The position numbers were made by a program, and so were the translations under genes. The notes under the pieces were generated by a model that did no database searches, had not been told where the DNA came from, and saw only the letters and a program-made list of their open reading frames with translations. A DNA stretch of 9,331 nt, taken from assembly GCA_900770585.1 (NCBI GenBank), contig CAAGKW010000227.1:1-9331 (forward strand), written 5' to 3'. This stretch comes from an uncultured Alistipes sp. GTDB lineage: Bacteria > Bacteroidota > Bacteroidia > Bacteroidales > Rikenellaceae. Positions 1 through 4,676 of this stretch are shown here, one piece after another; the stretch's first letter is position 1, and every line of letters starts with the position of its first letter.

Positions 1-114
1 TAGCAGCACTGCATCGGGATGTTCCGATTTGAACTGATAGTACTGCTTCATCAGCGGGGTTTCAACATATTTTTTCTCTTGTGTCTTCTCTTTCTTAGCC
101 ACGTCGGTCTGCAT
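1..114 (-). CDS. mutS: DNA mismatch repair protein MutS, N-terminal fragment (cut by window edge)
   Basis: Only the first 38 codons are present; the reading frame is open to the window edge. After a short Lys/Glu-rich start the translation reads KYVETPLMKQYYQFKSEHPD, then AVLL. This is the beginning of MutS domain I (the mismatch-recognition domain), which in the family continues directly into the conserved FRVGDFYE segment containing the Phe-x-Glu mismatch wedge; that part lies outside the window. MutS binds mismatches and small loops as a dimer and recruits MutL in post-replication repair. The ATG at 112-114 is the only reasonable start, and a sigma-A-like -7 box lies 14 nt upstream. A terminator separates it from the upstream DUF2807 gene, so it is probably transcribed on its own. 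Confidence comes from the distinctive N-terminal motif; the rest of the protein cannot be seen. Confidence 0.9.
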   Translation of the reverse strand, partial: MQTDVAKKEKTQEKKYVETPLMKQYYQFKSEHPDAVLL

Positions 115-128
115 TAGTAATTAACAAG

Positions 129-136
129 CAAAGATA
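129..136 (-). promoter_or_regulatory. Candidate sigma-A -7 box for mutS (TATCTTTG)
   Basis: On the minus strand TATCTTTG matches the Bacteroidota -7 consensus TAnnTTTG exactly and lies 14 nt before the mutS ATG. It would give a very short leader. The expected -33 TTG, 19-20 nt upstream, is not present (only a TGG), so the site is supported by the -7 box and its position alone. Confidence 0.5.
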
Positions 137-171
137 CTAATTTTTCCGATTACTCCACCACCTATCAACAT

Positions 172-207
172 AAAAAAAGCAAGACCCCTTCGTGAGGTCC
201 TGCTTGC
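172..207 (-). terminator. Rho-independent terminator after the DUF2807 gene
   Basis: Read on the minus strand, GCAAG pairs with CTTGC and ACCTC with GGGGT, with a small bulge between the two stems and a loop of about five bases. Seven T residues follow immediately. It starts 23 nt after the DUF2807 stop codon and precedes the mutS promoter, so it insulates mutS from the upstream gene. Confidence 0.75.
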
Positions 208-229
208 GTGTGCATTGCGTATGCGAACA

Positions 230-1015
230 TTATCTTTTCACGTGCTTGTGCGACGAGCCGCCACTGGTCGAAACATTCACATTAGCCGAGCCAAAAGTTG
301 TCAGATCACTCATTCCGCTGACGCCACCCGTAATGCTCTCCGACGCATTTACCTCAGCCTCGCTCATTCCCGACACGTAAACCTCTGCCGTGCGAGCGTG
401 CAGTTCATCAAGCGACACCTCGCTCATTCCGCTCAATCTAAGCGAGAGGCGGTCGGTGCGACCTTCGAGATCAACCTCCGACATTCCCGACACAGAGAGA
501 TCACATTTATCGGCTTGAAGTTGAGCATCGACCTCGGTCTTACCCGAAATCGATAGCGAGAAGGTTTTGCACTCTACCCTCTCAAAATCAATCGAAGACA
601 TTCCCGAAGCGCTGATTGTTATCGTGCTGGCTGCGATCGGCATATCGGCCTCAAACTCAGACATACCCAACGCTGTAAATGTATCGACGCCACGTGCCGA
701 AACATAGACACGTGTGTCGGCAAGATTGAGATTACGTTTGCGCAGACGCTCCACCTCACGTTGATCGTCAAAGTTCAACACCAGCACACCGTTCTTAACG
801 ACAATCTGCAAATAAGGCATCAATCGCTCGTCAGTCTCGACACGAATCGAGTTCTTTGGAGCGTCCAACAACACCACTTCGATCATATTCGTGACCGAAA
901 TCGCGGTGTAGTTGCTCTTAATCGGATAGGTTTCGGTTACAACATTACCAGCCATAGCCGCTGTTGCCGTGACCATAGCCGCCACGGTCATCATTGCTGT
1001 GAAAATCTTTTTCAT
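230..1015 (-). CDS. Secreted DUF2807 (head GIN domain) beta-helix protein with SGMSE repeats
   Basis: This 261-residue protein has a classic signal peptide (MKKIF, then an Ala/Met/Thr-rich hydrophobic stretch ending AMA at about residues 20-22), so it is exported to the periplasm or outer surface. The rest resembles the DUF2807 family, often labelled putative auto-transporter adhesin, head GIN domain. It contains a run of short beta-strands typical of a right-handed parallel beta-helix. A GMSE-type turn recurs seven times, near residues 116, 137, 157, 176, 195, 215 and 233, spaced 18-20 residues apart, one turn per predicted rung. The tail is Ser/Gly/His-rich. Family members are common in Bacteroidota but have no established biochemical role; adhesion or envelope scaffolding is only a guess. 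The gene has its own promoter and terminator, so it is probably monocistronic. The ATG directly before the signal peptide sets the start. Confidence 0.85.
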   Translation of the reverse strand: MKKIFTAMMTVAAMVTATAAMAGNVVTETYPIKSNYTAISVTNMIEVVLLDAPKNSIRVETDERLMPYLQIVVKNGVLVLNFDDQREVERLRKRNLNLADTRVYVSARGVDTFTALGMSEFEADMPIAASTITISASGMSSIDFERVECKTFSLSISGKTEVDAQLQADKCDLSVSGMSEVDLEGRTDRLSLRLSGMSEVSLDELHARTAEVYVSGMSEAEVNASESITGGVSGMSDLTTFGSANVNVSTSGGSSHKHVKR

Positions 1016-1031
1016 AATGTATTGCTTGTTT

Positions 1032-1066
1032 AATTGTTATTTCGATAGTGCAAATCTATAACAATT
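1032..1066. repeat. 9-bp inverted repeat spanning the DUF2807 promoter
   Basis: AATTGTTAT (1032-1040) and ATAACAATT (1058-1066) are perfect inverted copies separated by 17 nt. The pair brackets the -7 box and the expected transcription start of the DUF2807 gene. It shares the core TTGTTAT/ATAACAA with the repeat at the cysteate synthase promoter. An operator is possible, but the region is AT-rich, so chance is a real alternative. Confidence 0.45.
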
Positions 1067-1081
1067 TTTATTACTATGCAA
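1051..1081 (-). promoter_or_regulatory. Sigma-A promoter of the DUF2807 gene
   Basis: On the minus strand TTG (1079-1081) and TAGATTTG (1051-1058) are separated by 20 nt, matching the Bacteroidota pattern TTG-N19/20-TAnnTTTG. Transcription would start near 1044, giving a leader of about 30 nt without a Shine-Dalgarno sequence. Confidence 0.7.
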
Positions 1082-1090
1082 CACATAGTA
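1072..1090. repeat. 7-bp palindrome over the -33 element of the DUF2807 promoter
   Basis: TACTATG (1072-1078) and CATAGTA (1084-1090) form a perfect inverted repeat with a 5-nt centre that contains the -33 TTG. In minus-strand RNA from the upstream helicase it could also fold as a small hairpin, but no T-run follows, so an operator is a better reading than a terminator. Confidence 0.4.
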
Positions 1091-1110
1091 CAAGAAAATC
1101 TCAAATATTA

Positions 1111-2541
1111 TTAAAAATCTTCTCGCTCTCCTATAAACTTCTCGTCAAAATTGACCAGATAGATCTTCTCGGTCGCTCGTGTCAGTGCAGTATAGAGCCA
1201 TCGCATCAGATCGCGAGTCATCGGTTCGTCGCCGAACAACATTCGATCGATGAACACAGCACTCCACTGACCACCCTGCGCTTTATGGCAAGTTACGGCG
1301 TATGCAAACTTGATCTGTACGGCATTATAATATGGTGAGGCCATAATCTCTTTGTAGCGTTTTGCCTTGCTACGAATGTCAGCATAGTCCTCTTCGACCG
1401 CATAAAACAGACGCGAACTCTCCTCGCGTGTGAGCGAAGGCGACTCGGAGCTGACCGTATCGAGCAACACCTTACACTCCAACTCATAGTTGTCATAATC
1501 AATGAGTTGCAATACAGCCTCAGCAAAATGAAATCCATATAATTCTTCGAATCGGCGCAGGCGACGCAGGCGGACAATATCTCCATTAGCGATGAAATCC
1601 AACTTCGAGTCCTCCTCTCGCTCTGTGAAATGATAATTGTTCTTGACAACCATCAGCATATCACCACTCTCAATCTCTTCCTCGGCATAGAGCACCTGGC
1701 GACGAATACCTGCATTGAAACGATTGGCACGTTTGTTCGAGCGCGTAATGACGATGGTTTCATCTTTACCATAACGCGAATAGCACTCCTCGATTTTCTC
1801 CATAAACTCAGCTCCCGTAATAGCCTCGAAATCGGGGAACGACATATCGAAACGCGGAGGCTCATAGATACCCTTTTCGAGCATACAACGTGTCAGCGTA
1901 GCGTTGAACAGTATGCCCGAATCCATCTGCTGGCGCACCACCTCGTCGAGCGTGCAATACTCAACCTCACCATAACCCGCCATATAGTCGGGGTCGAGTG
2001 CAGGACTGCGTTCGTCACCAATGGGCGGCAGCTGGGCACTATCCCCCACCAGCACCAATCGACAACGTTTTCCGCTACGTACATAGGCCACCAAATCGTC
2101 AATCAAGTTGCCCGTGCCGAAGATCGAGCCTTCGCGCGAAAAATTTGATAACATCGAGGCCTCATCTACGATGAAACAAGCGTCGTGCTCCTTATTTGGC
2201 GCCAGCGAGAAGCGTGATTCGTAAGAAGTCGTACTATTTTGACGATAAATTCTTTTATGAACGGTTTGGGCGGTTTGATTGGCATATCCGGCGAGAACTT
2301 TTGCAGCTCGGCCCGTCGGCGCAAGTAGTACCGTTTTGATACTCAACTCTTTGAGCGCTGCAACAAACGCTGCCACAAGTGACGTTTTACCCGTTCCGGC
2401 ATATCCGTTAATGATAAAAATACGACTAAAATCCGAGTCCGAAAGGAAGTCGGAAAATTTTTCTACGATTTTTTTTTGCCCAAAAGTTGGTATAAAACCA
2501 AAATTTGCGTAAATTTGGGTCGCAATATGTGTGTTAAGCAT
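1111..2541 (-). CDS. ATP-dependent RecD/Dda-like DNA helicase (superfamily 1B)
   Basis: This 476-residue protein carries the full set of SF1B helicase motifs in order: Walker A GYAGTGKTS (46-54), motif Ia APTGRAA (74-80), Walker B VDEASM (125-130), motif III GDSAQLPP (166-173), motif IV around ITRSNKRANRFN (265-276), motif V VTCHKAQGGQW (416-426) and motif VI LYTALTRATEKIYL (449-462). The last two form the UvrD_C_2-type second RecA fold. This is the compact single-chain architecture of phage T4 Dda and the RecD family, without the long N-terminal extension of RecD2. Such enzymes unwind DNA 5' to 3' using ATP and are assumed to act in repair or replication restart. The start at 2541 places Walker A at the usual distance. 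Codons 22-24 contain a run of nine A residues. It is divergent from the 210-residue gene; no clear terminator follows the stop. Confidence 0.9.
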   Translation of the reverse strand: MLNTHIATQIYANFGFIPTFGQKKIVEKFSDFLSDSDFSRIFIINGYAGTGKTSLVAAFVAALKELSIKTVLLAPTGRAAKVLAGYANQTAQTVHKRIYRQNSTTSYESRFSLAPNKEHDACFIVDEASMLSNFSREGSIFGTGNLIDDLVAYVRSGKRCRLVLVGDSAQLPPIGDERSPALDPDYMAGYGEVEYCTLDEVVRQQMDSGILFNATLTRCMLEKGIYEPPRFDMSFPDFEAITGAEFMEKIEECYSRYGKDETIVITRSNKRANRFNAGIRRQVLYAEEEIESGDMLMVVKNNYHFTEREEDSKLDFIANGDIVRLRRLRRFEELYGFHFAEAVLQLIDYDNYELECKVLLDTVSSESPSLTREESSRLFYAVEEDYADIRSKAKRYKEIMASPYYNAVQIKFAYAVTCHKAQGGQWSAVFIDRMLFGDEPMTRDLMRWLYTALTRATEKIYLVNFDEKFIGEREDF

Positions 2542-2588
2542 ATTTTAATAATCGAAATAGAGCTTTACAACGTTGCCAAAATTTTGTA

Positions 2589-2596
2589 CAAACTTA
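2589..2596 (-). promoter_or_regulatory. Weak candidate -7 box for the helicase gene (TAAGTTTG)
   Basis: The minus-strand sequence TAAGTTTG fits TAnnTTTG and would give a leader of about 40 nt before the helicase ATG. No -33 TTG is present at the right spacing. The 72-bp divergent gap (2542-2613) contains no convincing promoter for the plus-strand gene either. Confidence 0.35.
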
Positions 2597-2613
2597 ATAA
2601 ATTATAACAACAA

Positions 2614-3246
2614 ATGAAAAAAGTACTCCAATTGATTCTTGCGATCGTTATCGTCGCATTAGTTTACGTGGTTTACCGTCAGGTAGCTACACCTATCGAG
2701 TTTGAGGGTGACAAGGGTCGCCGCGAGGCTCTCGTTATCGAGCGCATCAAGGACATTCGTGCAGCTCAGCGCGCATTCAAGTCGAAGTATCAGCACTTCA
2801 CCGGTGACTTTGACTCGCTGATCAACTTCGTTCTGAACGACTCGCTCGTTATGGAGCGCAAGCTCGTTGACGAGGACGACTCGGTTGCAATGGCTGCTTT
2901 GAAGGCTAAGAAGATTAAGAACGTTGAGAAGTTCTCGATGGCCGTTATCGACACCGTATTCTCGCCTAAGAAATTGACCGAGCAGGATGTACGCAACTTC
3001 CGCTATATCCCCGGCACCGGCAACCAGGCTGAGTTCATTATGGCGGCTGCTAACGTAACCGTTGGTAACGTACCCGTACCCGTAATGGAGTGCAAGGCTC
3101 CCTACAAACTCTTCCTCGATACCGTTAAGTATCGTCAGGAGTTGATCAACCTGATTGACGAGTGCAAGAACATCTACAACCGCTACCCCGGTATTAAGGT
3201 AGGTGACTTGGTACAGCCTAACAATGAAGCAGGTAACTGGGAGTAA
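2614..3246 (+). CDS. Membrane-anchored conserved hypothetical protein, probably highly expressed
   Basis: This 210-residue protein has one N-terminal hydrophobic helix (about residues 4-21, after MKK), followed by a soluble charged region, so it is likely anchored in the inner membrane with the bulk outside. Residues 30-65 (KGRREALVIERIKDIRAAQR onward) form an amphipathic helix; the arrangement of short N-terminal membrane helix, long helix and a mixed strand region loosely recalls pseudopilin-like proteins. That likeness is weak and I do not assign a function. Codon choice is much more biased than in neighbouring genes: Asn is AAC in about 12 of 13 cases, Lys mostly AAG, and Gly, Arg and Val are mostly GGT, CGT/CGC and GTT/GTA, which suggests high expression. 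A strong terminator follows 20 nt after the stop. It precedes DUF3822 and rsmD on the same strand. Confidence 0.8.
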   Translation: MKKVLQLILAIVIVALVYVVYRQVATPIEFEGDKGRREALVIERIKDIRAAQRAFKSKYQHFTGDFDSLINFVLNDSLVMERKLVDEDDSVAMAALKAKKIKNVEKFSMAVIDTVFSPKKLTEQDVRNFRYIPGTGNQAEFIMAAANVTVGNVPVPVMECKAPYKLFLDTVKYRQELINLIDECKNIYNRYPGIKVGDLVQPNNEAGNWE

Positions 3247-3261
3247 TCCTTCGCAATCTGC

Positions 3262-3305
3262 GAAAAGAATGTCCATTCAGCTCACGTTGAGTGGACATTC
3301 TTTTT
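3262..3305 (+). terminator. Strong terminator hairpin after the 210-residue gene, overlapping the DUF3822 start
   Basis: GAATGTCCA (3267-3275) pairs perfectly with TGGACATTC (3292-3300), with a smaller inner CTCA/TGAG stem, and five T residues follow. The upstream GAAAA can extend the stem against the T-run, so it may also work on the minus strand. The likely DUF3822 ATG (3269-3271) lies inside the left arm. Confidence 0.8.
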
Positions 3306-3859
3306 CGCGCTCTGACCTGCCGCGATTATCTAATATCGATGAGCAAGGGGTCAACATTGAGGTCATAACCGAGCGCACAATGCTTGCTCCAAACGAAATT
3401 CTCAACCCAGAGCAGGCTGCCGAACTTATGCGCGTTGCAGGTTTCTGTTTGGACAAAGAGGATCAGGTTGTAATTGTGCACGACGAGAAAACGGGCATTG
3501 CTGCCTTGATGGCACTACCCCGAGTATTGGTTGCGACGGTCGAAGAGCGTTATGGTGATCACTATGAATTCACCACTCCACTTCTGCGCACACGAATCTG
3601 CACCGAGCCTACGGCGTGGTTATATCTTGCCAACGGCCTTATATATATAAAGGTATGGGACGGAGGTAAGCTACGTATGGCAGAGGTTCTGCCTCGCAAA
3701 AAAGAGGAAGACTCGCTCTATTATGCTGCAATGATCGACCGCCGATTTGGGCTGAATGACTTTCGAGTGGTCGTGTCGGGCACGAAAGCAGCCGAAAACG
3801 AGATCCGCTCGACGGCTAAATTATTGAATAAGTTTTACAAGAAAGTAGTATGCGAATAA
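3269..3859 (+). CDS. DUF3822 family protein
   Basis: The 196-residue product matches the DUF3822 family as I know it: an opening strand of the type LSIQLTLSGHSFS, a middle region with the pattern ITERTMLAPNEILNPEQA, and a C-terminal half (CTEPTAWLYLANGLIYIKVW, then a Tyr-rich helix and a strand-helix ending) with an actin/ASKHA-like feel. No function is established for the family; it is found beside rsmD in Bacteroidota. No signal peptide or membrane helix is visible, so it is probably cytoplasmic. I choose the ATG at 3269 because the family-like sequence begins right there. In-frame alternatives are ATG 3224 and GTG 3203, both inside the preceding gene. I recall family members of about 250-270 residues, so this one looks short. 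It overlaps rsmD by 10 nt, implying coupled translation. Confidence 0.75.
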   Translation: MSIQLTLSGHSFSRSDLPRLSNIDEQGVNIEVITERTMLAPNEILNPEQAAELMRVAGFCLDKEDQVVIVHDEKTGIAALMALPRVLVATVEERYGDHYEFTTPLLRTRICTEPTAWLYLANGLIYIKVWDGGKLRMAEVLPRKKEEDSLYYAAMIDRRFGLNDFRVVVSGTKAAENEIRSTAKLLNKFYKKVVCE

Positions 3860-4383
3860 TCAGTGGTACACATCGCGGACGCGTGATCAACCCGCCCAAC
3901 AATCTGAGAGCACGTCCCACAACAGATTTTGCTAAGGAAAATCTATTCAACGTATTGGGCAATATGATTGATTTTGAGGAGTGCGATGTGCTTGATCTAT
4001 TTGCAGGCACCGGGTCTATCAGCTATGAGTTCTGCTCACGCGGAGCTAAGAGCGTCACGTCGGTCGAGGTCAACAACGTGCACTACAACTTCATAAAACG
4101 CACAGCTGCGGAACTTGGTTTCAAGCAGATGTACCCCACGCGCGCAAACGTATTTCTGTACTTAAAGAGTTGCCCGAAGCAGTTCGACGTGATCTTCTCG
4201 GACGCTCCGTACGACCTTGAAGGCAGTGAAGAGGTGATCAAATTGGTCTTCGAACGCAACCTTCTGCGCGAGGATGGTTTGCTGATTTTCGAGCACCCAA
4301 AGGGTCAGGATTACTCTTCTCACCCACAGTTCGAGCAACAGCGCAGTTATGGCAGTGTTCAGTTCGCCTTCTTCCGTAGATAA
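3850..4383 (+). CDS. rsmD: RsmD-family 16S rRNA (guanine-N2) methyltransferase
   Basis: This 177-residue Rossmann-fold methyltransferase opens with MRIISGTHRGR and RPTTDFAKENLFN (residues 22-34), the RsmD signature for RNA contact. It continues with the SAM-binding motif I LDLFAGTGSI (48-57), the acidic SVEVN at the end of strand 2 (71-75), and a motif IV DAPY (119-121 with the preceding Asp at 118). In E. coli RsmD methylates N2 of G966 in 16S rRNA using S-adenosylmethionine during small-subunit assembly. The usual motif IV is DPPF/DPPY; here the second position is Ala, which is unusual but keeps the Asp, Pro and aromatic residue. Length is close to the family norm (about 180-200). The ATG overlaps the end of DUF3822, and a long perfect hairpin terminator follows 29 nt after the stop. 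Confidence 0.92.
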   Translation: MRIISGTHRGRVINPPNNLRARPTTDFAKENLFNVLGNMIDFEECDVLDLFAGTGSISYEFCSRGAKSVTSVEVNNVHYNFIKRTAAELGFKQMYPTRANVFLYLKSCPKQFDVIFSDAPYDLEGSEEVIKLVFERNLLREDGLLIFEHPKGQDYSSHPQFEQQRSYGSVQFAFFRR

Positions 4384-4412
4384 CCCGCGCAACGAATTGT
4401 CTCACAGGATTG

Positions 4413-4463
4413 AATATGGTCGATGCAAACTCATTGCATCGGCCATATTTTATTATTAATTTT
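4413..4463 (+). terminator. Rho-independent terminator of the DUF3822-rsmD transcript
   Basis: AATATGGTCGATGCAA (4413-4428) pairs with TTGCATCGGCCATATT (4434-4449), 16 bp with one G-U pair and a 5-nt ACTCA loop. A T-rich stretch follows to about 4463. The stem is long and nearly perfect, and lies 29 nt after the rsmD stop. Confidence 0.85.
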
Positions 4464-4523
4464 GCTTTCAAACAACCACAGTTGAATCTGCAAAATAGAC
4501 CCTACAACACTTTGAAAACAGCG

Positions 4524-4560
4524 CCCATACAAAAATATGTATGGGTATTTTCATTTATTT
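4524..4560 (+). terminator. Second terminator-like hairpin in the rsmD-cysteate synthase gap
   Basis: CCCATACA (4524-4531) pairs perfectly with TGTATGGG (4538-4545) around a 6-nt AAAATA loop, followed by the T-rich tail TATTTTCATTTATTTC. It lies upstream of the cysteate synthase promoter, so it is not an attenuator for that gene. It may be a back-up terminator or the end of a short transcript arising after 4464. Confidence 0.55.
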
Positions 4561-4573
4561 CGGCTGTAAATAA

Positions 4574-4603
4574 TTGAAAAATAGACAAATTTTGTTATCT
4601 TTG
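4574..4603 (+). promoter_or_regulatory. Sigma-A promoter of the cysteate synthase operon
   Basis: TTG (4574-4576) and TATCTTTG (4596-4603) are separated by 19 nt, a full match to the Bacteroidota promoter pattern. Transcription would begin near 4610, giving a leader of about 67 nt before the ATG at 4677. Confidence 0.8.
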
Positions 4604-4616
4604 CAGAATAACAAAA
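4590..4616. repeat. Operator-like 9-bp inverted repeat over the -7 box of the cysteate synthase promoter
   Basis: TTTTGTTAT (4590-4598) and ATAACAAAA (4608-4616) are perfect inverted copies with a 9-nt spacer. The centre at 4603 falls on the end of the -7 box, the left arm overlaps the box and the right arm covers the expected start of transcription. A dimeric repressor bound here would block RNA polymerase. Nothing in the window identifies the protein. Confidence 0.5.
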
Positions 4617-4621
4617 CGCAA

Positions 4622-4641
4622 ACGACACGAACGAGTGTCGT
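4622..4641 (+). promoter_or_regulatory. Small hairpin in the 5' leader of the cysteate synthase mRNA
   Basis: ACGACAC (4622-4628) and GTGTCGT (4635-4641) pair perfectly over a 6-nt loop, beginning about 12 nt after the expected transcription start. No T-run follows, so it is not a terminator. It could stabilise the 5' end or bind a regulator. It is too small for any known riboswitch class. Confidence 0.4.
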
Positions 4642-4676
4642 GTTGATTGATTAAATAACTACTACAACTATCATAT

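Noticed and set aside
2579..2586. AAATTTTG as a -7 box for the 210-residue gene
   Set aside because: The first base does not match TAnnTTTG and no TTG lies 19-20 nt upstream, so I do not call a promoter there.
2659..3276. Long 205-codon open frame on the minus strand opposite the 210-residue gene
   Set aside because: It is the complementary shadow of a gene with strong codon bias. The plus-strand product has a membrane helix and a following terminator, while the minus frame has no recognisable protein features.
3637..3653. Near-palindromic TA-rich stretch (CCTTATATATATAAAGG) that could be a hairpin or promoter
   Set aside because: It lies inside the DUF3822 reading frame and is explained by Leu-Ile-Tyr-Ile-Lys codons; no promoter spacing or T-run accompanies it.
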